64,000 nucleotides of DNA from Mucilaginibacter_A sp964244955 (GTDB lineage: Bacteria; Bacteroidota; Bacteroidia; Sphingobacteriales; Sphingobacteriaceae): NCBI GenBank assembly GCA_964244955.1, contig CAXTKQ010000003.1:1-64000 (forward strand). Direction: 5' to 3'. This document shows positions 23,812 through 32,542 of this stretch, piece after piece. The position numbers and the translations under genes were made by a program. Position 1 is the stretch's first letter. Every line of letters starts with the position of its first letter. The notes beneath the pieces are model-generated. The model did not search any database. It was not told where the DNA came from and was given only the letters and a program-made list of their open reading frames with translations.

Positions 23812-24171
23812 TTACTCGTTTTCGTCTTTGTGGATCTTGTCGAAAATCTTGTCCATCCGGTTTACATATTCGCTGGTATCATCCACAAAAAACTCCAATT
23901 GCGGGATGACGCGGACTTGGTCTTTAATCTGTCTTCCTAATTTATACCGGATTTCTGAAGCGTGCAGTTTGATGGTTTGCAGCGCCTGCTCTGTATTGGT
24001 TATGTTAAAAAAACTGAGAAAAACACGTGCAATGGCTAGATCCGGCGTGGTGCGTACTTTGGTGATGGTGATGAGCGTATTCGGCAGAAAATTCATTCCT
24101 TCCCGCTGAAAAATAGCTGCCAGGTCCTGTTGGATGACGCCGGCAAACTTTTGTTGTCTTTTTGATTCCAT
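23812..24171 (-). CDS. rbfA: Ribosome-binding factor A
   Basis: 119 residues with the KH-like RbfA fold: an N-terminal helix (ESKRQQKFAGVIQQDLAAIF), LITITKVRTTPDLAIARVFLSF, and KLGRQIKDQVRVIPQLEFFVDD. It assists 16S rRNA 5'-end processing and 30S maturation, notably in the cold. It is downstream of hflX and upstream of the M23 gene on the same strand. Confidence 0.94.
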   Translation of the reverse strand: MESKRQQKFAGVIQQDLAAIFQREGMNFLPNTLITITKVRTTPDLAIARVFLSFFNITNTEQALQTIKLHASEIRYKLGRQIKDQVRVIPQLEFFVDDTSEYVNRMDKIFDKIHKDENE

Positions 24172-24246
24172 GATAAATTTATTTACGGGCAGGAGTTTTA
24201 AGGATTAACGAAATTGCAGATAAAAATGATACAAAGTTTTAGGGCA

Positions 24247-24258
24247 TAAAAACAGTAT
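24247..24258 (+). repeat. Dispersed AC-type 12-mer at the 3' end of hflX
   Basis: TAAAAACAGTAT whose last base overlaps the stop triplet of hflX. It is preceded by AAAGTTTTAGGGCA. Confidence 0.75.
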
Positions 24259-25442
24259 CAGTACAACAACTGGTCGTACGGATAACGTTCGGTATGTATC
24301 GCTTTCACCTGATCGTACAGTAATTTACGGAATTCGTCGAGGTTTTCTTTGTTTAAAGCGGAAATAAATATCGCCGGACTATTATGTTTGGCCATCCAGC
24401 TTTGCTCAAATTCTGCCAGCGTTGTTGCTTTTTCCGGTTCTTCTGGGTTGATTTCGGTTGGATGATAAGCATCAATTTTATTAAAAACTGTGATGATTTT
24501 TTTATCTATCGCGCCCAAATCTTTCAAAGTTTCGGTTACGATATGGATTTGGTCTTCAAAATTTGGATGCGAAACATCAACCACGTGGATCAAAATATCA
24601 GCTTCGCGCACTTCATCCAACGTTGATTTAAAACATTCGATTAAATGGTGAGGCAATTTGCGGATAAACCCAACTGTGTCTGAAAGTAAAAAAGGCAAAT
24701 TCTCGATCACCACTTTCCGAACTGTCGTGTCCAAAGTTGCAAACAGTTTGTTCTCTGCAAAAACTTCGGATTTTGAAAGCATGTTCATAATCGTTGATTT
24801 TCCAACGTTGGTATAGCCAACCAAAGCCACCCGAACCAACTGTACGCGGTTTTTGCGCTGCGTTTCGTTTTGGCGGTCAATGTGTTTCAGCTTTTCTTTC
24901 AACAATGAAATTTTGTTCAAGATCAAACGCCTATCTGTTTCAATCTGGCTTTCGCCCGGGCCACGCATTCCGATACCGCCTTTTTGCCGTTCCAAGTGTG
25001 TCCACAAACGGGTTAACCGCGGCAGCAAATATTGCAATTGCGCCAGTTCTACCTGCGCTTTTGCCTGTGCGGTTTGTGCGCGGCCGGCAAAAATATCCAG
25101 GATCAGATTACTTCTGTCGAGGATTTTTACCTGCAGTTCGGTTTCAATATTCCGCATTTGCGAAGGCGTCAGTTCGTCGTCAAAAACCACCATGTCAATC
25201 TCTTCTGCCGCTACGTAAGTTTTTATTTCTTCCAGTTTGCCAGTTCCTACAAACGTGGCGCGTTCTGGCCGCTGCATTTTTTGGGTGAAAGTTTTTACCG
25301 TTGCGCCGCCTGCCGTTTCCACCAGAAATTCCAGTTCTTCCAAGTATTCGCGCTCTTGTTCTTCTGTTTCGTGCGGCGTAATGATGCCCACTAAAACAGC
25401 TTTTTCCTGCTTTTCGGCAGTATCATAAAATTTTGGTTTCAT
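24258..25442 (-). CDS. hflX: GTPase HflX
   Basis: 394 residues. The N-terminal HflX domain and the glycine-rich linker GIGMRGPGESQIETDRR (156-172) precede a GTPase domain with G1 VGYTNVGKST (208-217), G3 DTVGF and G4 NKID. HflX splits and rescues stalled 70S ribosomes. The start is ATG. Its position upstream of rbfA fits a ribosome-care grouping. Confidence 0.95.
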   Translation of the reverse strand: MKPKFYDTAEKQEKAVLVGIITPHETEEQEREYLEELEFLVETAGGATVKTFTQKMQRPERATFVGTGKLEEIKTYVAAEEIDMVVFDDELTPSQMRNIETELQVKILDRSNLILDIFAGRAQTAQAKAQVELAQLQYLLPRLTRLWTHLERQKGGIGMRGPGESQIETDRRLILNKISLLKEKLKHIDRQNETQRKNRVQLVRVALVGYTNVGKSTIMNMLSKSEVFAENKLFATLDTTVRKVVIENLPFLLSDTVGFIRKLPHHLIECFKSTLDEVREADILIHVVDVSHPNFEDQIHIVTETLKDLGAIDKKIITVFNKIDAYHPTEINPEEPEKATTLAEFEQSWMAKHNSPAIFISALNKENLDEFRKLLYDQVKAIHTERYPYDQLLY

Positions 25443-25518
25443 ATTGATTATTCAATGGCAATTTTGATTCCAAATTTGCCAATCCGGTAAATATATTCTT
25501 CTAAGTATACAACGCCAA

Positions 25519-25548
25519 TTGTGAAGAATTGATTTGTGTGTATCTTTA
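25519..25548 (+). promoter_or_regulatory. Candidate promoter of the DUF433 gene
   Basis: TTG (25519-25521), 19 bases, then TATCTTTA (25541-25548), one mismatch from TAnnTTTG. The ATG follows 5 bases later, so the message may be leaderless. Confidence 0.45.
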
Positions 25549-25552
25549 AACT

Positions 25553-25768
25553 ATGGATGCAACTAACAATTTACTCCTCGAACGGATTACGCTGGTTCCG
25601 GGCTTGATGGGAGGAAAACCAACGATCAGAGGGATGCGTTTTCCGGTAAATGATGTGCTGGAATTACTATCTTCTGGTTTAACCGAAACTGAAATTTTAG
25701 AACAGCACCCTGTTTTAGAGAAAGAAGACATAAAGGCAGCTTTATTATATGCTGCTTTTATCCACTAA
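25553..25768 (+). CDS. DUF433-family small protein (orphan antitoxin-like)
   Basis: 71 residues with the DUF433 signature: an N-terminal ERITLVPGLMGGKPTIRGMRFPV and a helix-turn-helix-like SSGLTETEILEQHPVL. These proteins are usually paired with a PIN-like DUF5615 toxin gene just downstream. Here the next gene, trpC, is on the other strand, so the partner is missing from this locus. Confidence 0.85.
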   Translation: MDATNNLLLERITLVPGLMGGKPTIRGMRFPVNDVLELLSSGLTETEILEQHPVLEKEDIKAALLYAAFIH

Positions 25769-25797
25769 AAGTTGTTGAAGTATATCTTAAGCTGGCT

Positions 25798-26583
25798 TTA
25801 AAGCTGCCCCACAAAATCCTTCATCGCCTGTCCCGGATCTGCTTCCTTCATAAAATTTTCGCCAATTAAAAACCCGTTAAAACCAGCTTCTTTTAACTGG
25901 CGGATCGTTTCCGGATTGGAAATCGCGCTTTCCGAAACCTTTAAAAACTCATTTGGGATAGATTTTATCAGGGTAAAAGAAGTATCCACCGAAACGGTAA
26001 AATCGGCCAGTTTGCGGTTGTTTACGCCAACGGCATTCAGGTTTTGGTCTAAGCTTCGTTCCAGCTCTTGCAGGTTGTGCACTTCCAGCAAAACGTTCAT
26101 GCCTAAACTTTTGGCAAGCTGCGCCATTTTTTTGATTTCCTGCGGAGATAGAATTGCGGCAATCAGCAAAATAATATCGGCACCCAAAGCTTTGGCTTCA
26201 ATGATTTGGTATTCATCAATCATAAAATCTTTGCGCAAGACCGGGATTTCGTTGGCTTTTCGCGCCTGCACCAAATCCGATTTTTTGCCCATAAAAAAAG
26301 CACTATCCGTTAATACCGACAAAGCCGAAGCACCAGCTTCCGCATAATCCTGCGTTACTTTTTTAACTTTAACCTGATCGTTGATGATGCCTTTGGATGG
26401 CGATTTCCGCTTAAATTCGGCAATAATCCCTGTTTTGGAAGGATCCAACAAAAAATTACGGAACGAAAGCGGCTCGCGGTTAAAATATTCCGATTCTTCC
26501 AGTTTTGTGTAAGAAGTTTTCTTTTTCGCCGCCGCAACTTCTACCTTTTTTCGGGCAACGATCTGATCTAAAATATTCGGCAT
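25798..26583 (-). CDS. trpC: Indole-3-glycerol-phosphate synthase
   Basis: 261 residues from the ATG at 26583 (MPNILDQIVARKKVEV). An upstream extension overlaps trpG and is unlikely. Family motifs are AEFKRKSPSKG (catalytic Lys), LSVLTDSAFFMG, PVLRKDFMID, GVNNRKL and SESAISN. It closes the indole ring in tryptophan synthesis. It is the third gene of trpE-trpG-trpC. A dispersed 12-mer copy lies right before its start and another inside (25974-25985, read DTSFT). Confidence 0.95.
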   Translation of the reverse strand: MPNILDQIVARKKVEVAAAKKKTSYTKLEESEYFNREPLSFRNFLLDPSKTGIIAEFKRKSPSKGIINDQVKVKKVTQDYAEAGASALSVLTDSAFFMGKKSDLVQARKANEIPVLRKDFMIDEYQIIEAKALGADIILLIAAILSPQEIKKMAQLAKSLGMNVLLEVHNLQELERSLDQNLNAVGVNNRKLADFTVSVDTSFTLIKSIPNEFLKVSESAISNPETIRQLKEAGFNGFLIGENFMKEADPGQAMKDFVGQL

Positions 26584-26584
26584 G

Positions 26585-26596
26585 ATGCTTCTTTTA
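26585..26596 (-). repeat. Dispersed 12-mer at the trpG-trpC junction
   Basis: On the coding strand AATTTTATGCCGA-TAAAAGAAGCAT ends one base before the trpC ATG, filling the short gap after the trpG stop. Confidence 0.85.
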
Positions 26597-26611
26597 TCGG
26601 CATAAAATTGG

Positions 26612-27241
26612 TTAAAGTTTGATAAAATGATTGGCCAACACATCTGGATTGGCTTCCGTTTCCGGGCCGAAAATCCAGTTGTGCATCATTTCTTTTCCAT
26701 ATTCTGTCAAAACCGATTCGGGGTGAAACTGCACGCCGCGCACGTCGTAAGTTTTATGGCGCAAACCCATGATGGAATTGTCTTTTTCGTCAATTGCCGT
26801 AATCGCAATTTCTTCCGGCAAACCTTTTTCTGCCACCACCCAGGAATGGTAACGGCCAACTTTAAACGTTTCGGGTAAACCGGCAAAAAGCTTTTCGGTG
26901 TTATCCGTTACTTTTATCGGCGTGGCCAAACCATGCATCGGCCGGCTTAGGTTGTACAATTCTCCGCCAAAAACTTCGGCAATGGCCTGCTGGCCTAAAC
27001 AAACGCCGAAAATGCTTTTTTTAGGTGCATATTTTTCGATCACTTTTAACAGCAAGCCGGCTTCAGACGGAATTCCTGGTCCGGGCGATAAAATAATCTT
27101 GTCAAACGCTTCCACTTCTTCCAGCCGAAACTGGTCGTTGCGCCAAACTTCGCATTCCAAACCCAGCTCGTTTACCAAATGAACCAGATTGTACGTGAAA
27201 GAATCGTAATTGTCAATAATTAAAAGTTTTGTACTGGTCAT
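26612..27241 (-). CDS. trpG: Anthranilate synthase component II (glutamine amidotransferase)
   Basis: 209 residues of the class I amidotransferase fold: IDNYDSFTYNL, LSPGPGIP (oxyanion), the nucleophile Cys81 in GVCLGQQ, and the His173/Glu175 pair in FHPES. It supplies ammonia to TrpE. It begins 18 bases after the trpE stop. Confidence 0.95.
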   Translation of the reverse strand: MTSTKLLIIDNYDSFTYNLVHLVNELGLECEVWRNDQFRLEEVEAFDKIILSPGPGIPSEAGLLLKVIEKYAPKKSIFGVCLGQQAIAEVFGGELYNLSRPMHGLATPIKVTDNTEKLFAGLPETFKVGRYHSWVVAEKGLPEEIAITAIDEKDNSIMGLRHKTYDVRGVQFHPESVLTEYGKEMMHNWIFGPETEANPDVLANHFIKL

Positions 27242-27242
27242 G

Positions 27243-27254
27243 ATACTTCTTTTA
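27243..27254 (-). repeat. Dispersed 12-mer at the trpE-trpG junction
   Basis: The 18-base gap reads CCCGA-TAAAAGAAGTAT-C on the coding strand and then ATG, so it consists almost wholly of the repeat. It sits where a ribosome binding site would be expected. Confidence 0.85.
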
Positions 27255-27259
27255 TCGGG

Positions 27260-28669
27260 TTAAATTTCTTCTGCCATTTCCAACGCTTTACGCAGCGCGG
27301 CAATTTTATTGTTTACTTCGTTCAGCTCGCTTACCGCGACAGAATCGGCCACAATCCCTGCCCCGGCCTGGTAATGCAACATGTTGGCTTTGCTTAAAAA
27401 AGAGCGGATGATGATGGCGTGGTTAAAATCGCCGTTAAAACCCAAAAAGCCGATAGCGCCACTGTAAAAACGCCTTTTTCCTTTTTCGTAGGCATCAATC
27501 AGTTCCATCGCGCGATATTTTGGTGCGCCGCTTAATGTCCCAGCGGGATAAGTATCGGCCACCACTTTAAACGTTGGAACGCCAGGCTTGAGCTTTCCGG
27601 TAACGCGCGAAACCAGATGGATTAAATGCGAATAATATTGCACTTCTTTAAAAGCTTTTACTTCAACATTGGTGCAATGCCGACTGAGATCGTTTCGGGC
27701 CAGATCAACCAGCATCACGTGTTCTGCGGATTCTTTCGGGTCGTTTTCCAAAGCGCGGGCTAATTGTGCATCTTTTTCATCGTCTCCGGTGCGTTTAAAA
27801 GTCCCGGCAATCGGGTAAATGGTGGCAACACGGTTTTTGATGGTGATTTGTGCTTCCGGAGAAGAACCAAAAATTTTGAAGCTGCCGTAATCAAAATAAA
27901 ACAAATACGGCGACGGGTTGATGGAACGCAACGCGCGGTAAACATTAAATTCATCGCCCTGGAACGACTGGCTGAAACTTTTGGACGGTACAATTTGGAA
28001 AACGTCGCCGCGCAAAATGTGCTGTTTCATTTTCTCCACAATGGCCATGTATTCTTCGTCCAAAAGGTTCGACCCTTCTTCGCCTTGCAAATTAAAATGG
28101 TATTCGGGGAAGTTTTTGTTTTGGATGAGGTATTCGATACGCTCTAAACCGGAAGGCTTCTGGTCATTTTCCAACTGGTTTTCTACAATGTACAATTCGT
28201 TTTTAAAATGGTCAACCGCAATAATATACCGGTAAACGAAGTATTGCATTTCCGGAATTTGGCGCACCTCGTCGGCCGCTGCTGCTTTTAGTTTGATGGT
28301 TTCAAAATGCTCTACAATCTCGTGCGTAAAATAACCAAACAAACCATTGGTGATGATTTTAAGCGGCAAGGTATCGGTTTCAAAACTGTTTAAAAAGGCT
28401 TCCACATGCGCAACCACATCAAAAGTTCCGGCTTCAAAAGTTTGCTGCGTGCCATCTGGATATTGGTCCGTCATGGTTCCGTTTTGCAAAACCATCCCGG
28501 CAATCGGTTCGCAGCAAATGTAGCTCATGCTGTTTTCGCGGCTGTGGTAATCCGAACTTTCGAGCAGCAAACTGTTCGAGAACACATCGCGCAGCTTTAA
28601 ATAAATGCTTACCGGTGTGGTAGTATCAGCTAAAAGTTTTTTGTAGGTAGAGGTTAATTTGTATTTCAT
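27260..28669 (-). CDS. trpE: Anthranilate synthase component I
   Basis: 469 residues. LLLESSD (34-40) is the tryptophan feedback-binding motif; the chorismate-binding domain has GDVFQIVPSKSF, SINPSPYLFYFDYG, PIAGTFKRTGDDEKD, HVMLVDLARND and PAGTLSGAPKYRAMELI. It makes anthranilate from chorismate with TrpG. It is the first gene of the operon and lies just after a leader peptide and a terminator that suggest attenuation. Confidence 0.96.
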   Translation of the reverse strand: MKYKLTSTYKKLLADTTTPVSIYLKLRDVFSNSLLLESSDYHSRENSMSYICCEPIAGMVLQNGTMTDQYPDGTQQTFEAGTFDVVAHVEAFLNSFETDTLPLKIITNGLFGYFTHEIVEHFETIKLKAAAADEVRQIPEMQYFVYRYIIAVDHFKNELYIVENQLENDQKPSGLERIEYLIQNKNFPEYHFNLQGEEGSNLLDEEYMAIVEKMKQHILRGDVFQIVPSKSFSQSFQGDEFNVYRALRSINPSPYLFYFDYGSFKIFGSSPEAQITIKNRVATIYPIAGTFKRTGDDEKDAQLARALENDPKESAEHVMLVDLARNDLSRHCTNVEVKAFKEVQYYSHLIHLVSRVTGKLKPGVPTFKVVADTYPAGTLSGAPKYRAMELIDAYEKGKRRFYSGAIGFLGFNGDFNHAIIIRSFLSKANMLHYQAGAGIVADSVAVSELNEVNNKIAALRKALEMAEEI

Positions 28670-28675
28670 GATCGT

Positions 28676-28709
28676 ATTAAAAAACCCGGCTCGTGGTAAC
28701 GGCCGGGTT
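28676..28709 (-). terminator. Attenuator terminator upstream of trpE
   Basis: On the minus strand AACCCGGC, an 11-base loop, GCCGGGTT and a T-run form an intrinsic terminator ending 7 bases before the trpE ATG. A terminator between promoter and first gene implies attenuation. An upstream GCCGG overlapping the second leader Trp codon can pair with CCGGC of its 5' arm as an antiterminator. Confidence 0.8.
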
Positions 28710-28743
28710 CATATCAGGTTTATAATTGATTAGGTGGGAAAAA

Positions 28744-28812
28744 TCAAAAACACCATCCGGCTTTCCTTTTAGGAAGGCTCCGCCAGTTGTTGTTATGTTT
28801 CTGATCGATCAT
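28744..28812 (-). CDS. trp leader peptide with two Trp codons
   Basis: A 22-codon ORF from ATG 28812 to TGA 28744, beginning MIDQKHNNNW and ending KAGWCF, with Trp at codons 10 (28783-28785) and 20 (28753-28755). It follows a strong promoter and precedes the terminator before trpE. A hairpin GGAGCCTTCCT/AGGAAAGCC lies between the two Trp codons. Two Trp in 22 residues and this placement strongly suggest ribosome-mediated attenuation; the peptide is inferred, not shown. Confidence 0.72.
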   Translation of the reverse strand: MIDQKHNNNWRSLPKRKAGWCF

Positions 28813-28820
28813 TATGTTTT

Positions 28821-28850
28821 CAAAATTAGAAAGAAAAATGAAACTGCAAA
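28821..28850 (-). promoter_or_regulatory. Promoter of the trp operon
   Basis: On the minus strand TTTG (28847-28850), 18 bases, then TAATTTTG (28821-28828). This closely fits TTTG-N19-21-TAnnTTTG. The leader-peptide ATG follows 8 bases after the -7 box. Confidence 0.7.
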
Positions 28851-28870
28851 CTTTTTTAAATAAAAAATTT

Positions 28871-29311
28871 TCAGGCAGACATCCCCAAAACGCCGCGGTG
28901 GCTTAAAATAAGTGTAACAACTACGATTAATACCGCTAAAAAATAGAAGATGAAGATGTTAAGGTGCTTTTTTTCGGGCAATAAAACTTTTTTTGAGCGG
29001 GAATAGCCAACGGTGATTAAGATGATGGCGAGGATCATCATCGTGATGTGTTCGGCTGTCCAATACCTCGTTACCGGGTTTTTCATGGCACCTTTGGAAA
29101 ACTGTACCAGCGGACTTAAAAAGTACAAAACCAAGCCAATCAGCAGTTGGGTGTGTGCCGAGATCAGGGCAAAAAGGTTGAGTTTCCGGTTGCCTTCAGT
29201 ATAAGTTTTTTTGCCAAGCCAGCCCAAAAGCGATTGGATAACGGCCGCAACAACCAAAAGCAGCACAATATACCGCAAACCGGAGTGGAAATATTTAAAA
29301 AAAGGGTACAT
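28871..29311 (-). CDS. Four-helix integral membrane protein, possibly cytochrome b-like
   Basis: 146 residues with four membrane segments (about 12-30, 45-64, 87-104, 117-136). Four His (9, 53, 88, 138) lie at or in these segments, which would suit heme or quinone binding, but I do not recognise a named family. It is leftward and convergent with nothing; the trp promoter follows on the same strand. Its ATG touches a dispersed 12-mer copy (29311-29322). Confidence 0.7.
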   Translation of the reverse strand: MYPFFKYFHSGLRYIVLLLVVAAVIQSLLGWLGKKTYTEGNRKLNLFALISAHTQLLIGLVLYFLSPLVQFSKGAMKNPVTRYWTAEHITMMILAIILITVGYSRSKKVLLPEKKHLNIFIFYFLAVLIVVVTLILSHRGVLGMSA

Positions 29312-29458
29312 AAAAGAAGTATTAGTTTTCTGCGAATATAAAAGTATTTTAATTGTCGGCGTTTTTAAGCTGAATTTGTAACAATAACATTAATTATAAA
29401 TTACAATTCGCTTTTCGCTGGTAAATTTTAATACATTTATTGAAAAACTATTTACAGA

Positions 29459-32400
29459 ATGAAGAAACTCTTACTTTTTTGTTTTGCCCTGCTCACAATT
29501 CAATATTCCAGCGCACAGGAAACTTATCCTGTAAACGGTGCCTGGGATATCAGGCCGGGACAATACGCTTTTACCAATGCAACCATTGTTGCCAGTGCCG
29601 ACCAAACCATTACCAACGGAACATTGCTGATTAAAGACCGGCAAATTGAAGCTGTCGGCCAAGCAATCGCCATTCCGAAAGGATTTGTAGTGATTGACCT
29701 GAAAGGGAAATTTATTTATCCGGGACTGGTAGATGCTTTTACCACATACGGAATGCCCGAAGCGCCAAGGCAGGCTTTTGGCTTAGGCGGTGCAGGTGGC
29801 GGAGGTTTTAGCCGGGTGAATATTCCCGTTTCTACAAAACCCGGTGCTTATGGCTGGAACGAAGCCATTAAACCGGAAATGAATGCCAAAGCTGTTTTTC
29901 ATGCCAATGCAACTACTTCTGCAGATTATAAAAAGAATGGTTTTGGCGCAGTGCAATCATTAATTCGCGACGGTATTGCCCGCGGCACTTCGGTTGCCGT
30001 TACTTTGGGCGATGAACACGATAACGAGGTGATGCTGAACGACCAGGTTGCAGCCCATTATTCGTTCAGCAAAGGCACAGCGGCTACCAATTATCCAACT
30101 TCTTTAATGGGCGTGATTGCTTTGCTGCGCCAAACGTATTACGATGCGGCCTGGTACAAAAACCAAAAAGAAGAATACAATATTTCGCTGAACGAATTTA
30201 ACCGCACCCAAACTTTACCGCAAATTTTTGAAGTTACCGATCCGTTTAGCGTACTGCGTGCGGCAAAAATAGGCAAGGAGTTTGGCAAGGTTTACCTGTA
30301 CAAATCGGACGGGGAAGAGTACCAGCGCATCAATGAAATGAAGGCTACAGGTGCGGGCTTTATCATCCCGATCAATTTCCCGGCACCTTATGATGTAACC
30401 GACCCTTTTGATGCCCGTCAAATTACTTACGCGCAAATGAAGCATTGGGAACTGGCGCCAACAAACCCGGCAGTGCTGGAAAAAGCAGGTATCCGTTTTG
30501 CCATTACTTCGGATGGTTTAGAAAGTTCGCGTGATTTTTGGACGAATTTGCGCACTGCCGTAGATTATGGCCTCACCGAAAAACAGGCGATAAAAGCAGT
30601 AACACAAACACCGGCAGAAATGCTGGGCATCGGTGATAAATTGGGCACCTTGGCAAAAGGAAAACTGGCCAATTTTATTATTACTTCGTCCAGTGTTTTC
30701 AAAAAAGACAACGTAATTTATGAAAACTGGATTGAAGGCCGCCAATACGTGGTTTCTAAAATGGATGTGGCCGATTTGCGCGGCAAGTACAATTTAACTG
30801 GCGACGGTTTAGGCAACATCACTTTAAATGTTAACGGCACGCCTGGTTCTTATACGGTTGCTGCTGATCGCAGCGGTGCCGATAGCGCACGTACTCAGGG
30901 GACTTTTCTTCGTACCGGCGACCAAGTCAATATTTACTTCGATTTAAAAAATAATCCGGCTGGCAACATTCGTTTAAGCGGATACATTGCTTCAACAACG
31001 CCGCTTACTTTGCGCGGACAAGGCGTTCTTCCAGACGGAACAACGACCAAATGGACAGCGGTTTATACCAGTGCTGCAACGATTGCCCCAACCCGCCCAA
31101 CGCCTAAACCAAACACCAATGTTGGCCCGGTGCTTTATCCGTTTATGGCTTATGGCAATGCACAAATCCCGAAAGCAGAAACCACGCTGTTTAAAAACGC
31201 AACCGTTTGGACGAACGAAAAAGAAGGCATCCTAAAAAATACGGATGTCCTCATCGAAAATGGCAAGATAAAAGCAGTAGGCAAAAACCTGTCTGCCGGA
31301 AATGCTAAAGTGATTGATGCAACGGGCAAGCAAATTACAGCCGGGATTGTGGACGAACATTCGCACATTGCAGCAACCGGCGGCATCAACGAAGGCAGCC
31401 AAGCTGTTACTTCCGAAGTTAGGATTGCCGATGTTTTAAATTCCGAAGATATTGATTTGTACCGGCAACTGGCTGGCGGCGTTACCACTTCGCATATTTT
31501 GCATGGTTCGGCAAATCCAATTGGTGGACAAAATCAACTGATCAAACACCGCTGGGGCGTAACGCCAGACCAAATGAAGTTTGAAGGCAGTCCTGGTTTT
31601 ATCAAATTTGCGCTGGGCGAAAACGTAAAGCAGAGCAATAATCCACCAGCTTTTGGTTCGGCAAATATTCGTTTCCCACAAACCCGAATGGGTGTTGAGC
31701 AGGTTTATATAGATGCTTTTAAACGCGCAAAAGAATACAAGGCAGCACGTGCCGTAAAAGGAAACAACGTTCGGCGCGATTTGGAACTGGATGCTTTGGT
31801 AGAGATATTGAATGATACCCGCCACATTACCTGCCACTCTTATGTACAATCAGAAATCAATATGCTGATGCATGTGGCCGATTCGATGGGTTTCAAAATC
31901 AATACTTTCACCCATATTTTAGAAGGCTATAAAGTAGCCGATAAAATGAAGGCCCACAATATTGCCGGTTCAACCTTCTCGGATTGGTGGGCCTACAAAA
32001 TGGAAGTTGCAGAAGCTATTCCGTACAACGGCAAGTTGATGCATGAAGTTGGCGTTTTAACCGGTTTCAATTCAGATGATGCAGAAATGGCGCGCCGTTT
32101 AAACCAGGAAGCCGGAAAAGCAGTTACTTACGGACAAATGAACGAGGAAGACGCCTTGAAGTTAGTTACGTTAAACCCGGCAAAAATGTTGCACGTAGAT
32201 AACCGCATCGGCAGTATCAAACCGGGAAAAGATGCGGATTTGGTTTTATGGTCGGCAAACCCTTTGTCTGTTTATGCCGTTGCCGAAAAAACTTATGTTG
32301 ATGGTATCCCATACTGGGATTACGCGCAGGATGCAGCCAAACAAAAAGCGATGAAAGCCGATGAAGGCCGCATCATCCAAAAAATGATCGAAGCAAAAAA

Positions 32401-32524
32401 TGCTGGTTCTAATGCCCAACGTCCGGCTTCTCCACGCAGGCGTTTGTACCAGTGCGAAACGCTGGAAGAAGACCAGTTTGTGGTTAAACAAAACGGCGTT
32501 CAGCAAAATCAGGATCAACACTAA
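29459..32524 (+). CDS. Large secreted amidohydrolase-family protein, two domains
   Basis: 1021 residues with a signal peptide (LLLFCFALLTIQYSSAQ). Two amidohydrolase units are fused. The first (about 25-430) lacks the HxH metal motif, reading GLVDAFTTYG instead; the second (about 580-1000) keeps it as DEHSHI (His634, His636), with later metal His in CHSY and FTHILEGYK. A Thr/Pro linker separates them. It resembles secreted imidazolonepropionase/dipeptidase-like amidohydrolases, substrate unknown. The next gene resembles its first half. Confidence 0.85.
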   Translation: MKKLLLFCFALLTIQYSSAQETYPVNGAWDIRPGQYAFTNATIVASADQTITNGTLLIKDRQIEAVGQAIAIPKGFVVIDLKGKFIYPGLVDAFTTYGMPEAPRQAFGLGGAGGGGFSRVNIPVSTKPGAYGWNEAIKPEMNAKAVFHANATTSADYKKNGFGAVQSLIRDGIARGTSVAVTLGDEHDNEVMLNDQVAAHYSFSKGTAATNYPTSLMGVIALLRQTYYDAAWYKNQKEEYNISLNEFNRTQTLPQIFEVTDPFSVLRAAKIGKEFGKVYLYKSDGEEYQRINEMKATGAGFIIPINFPAPYDVTDPFDARQITYAQMKHWELAPTNPAVLEKAGIRFAITSDGLESSRDFWTNLRTAVDYGLTEKQAIKAVTQTPAEMLGIGDKLGTLAKGKLANFIITSSSVFKKDNVIYENWIEGRQYVVSKMDVADLRGKYNLTGDGLGNITLNVNGTPGSYTVAADRSGADSARTQGTFLRTGDQVNIYFDLKNNPAGNIRLSGYIASTTPLTLRGQGVLPDGTTTKWTAVYTSAATIAPTRPTPKPNTNVGPVLYPFMAYGNAQIPKAETTLFKNATVWTNEKEGILKNTDVLIENGKIKAVGKNLSAGNAKVIDATGKQITAGIVDEHSHIAATGGINEGSQAVTSEVRIADVLNSEDIDLYRQLAGGVTTSHILHGSANPIGGQNQLIKHRWGVTPDQMKFEGSPGFIKFALGENVKQSNNPPAFGSANIRFPQTRMGVEQVYIDAFKRAKEYKAARAVKGNNVRRDLELDALVEILNDTRHITCHSYVQSEINMLMHVADSMGFKINTFTHILEGYKVADKMKAHNIAGSTFSDWWAYKMEVAEAIPYNGKLMHEVGVLTGFNSDDAEMARRLNQEAGKAVTYGQMNEEDALKLVTLNPAKMLHVDNRIGSIKPGKDADLVLWSANPLSVYAVAEKTYVDGIPYWDYAQDAAKQKAMKADEGRIIQKMIEAKNAGSNAQRPASPRRRLYQCETLEEDQFVVKQNGVQQNQDQH

Positions 32525-32542
32525 CCAGCAGCAAAAACCATC

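Noticed and set aside
26584..26643. N-terminal extension of trpC
   Set aside because: It overlaps trpG and encodes residues with no counterpart in the family; the ATG at 26583 gives the normal length.
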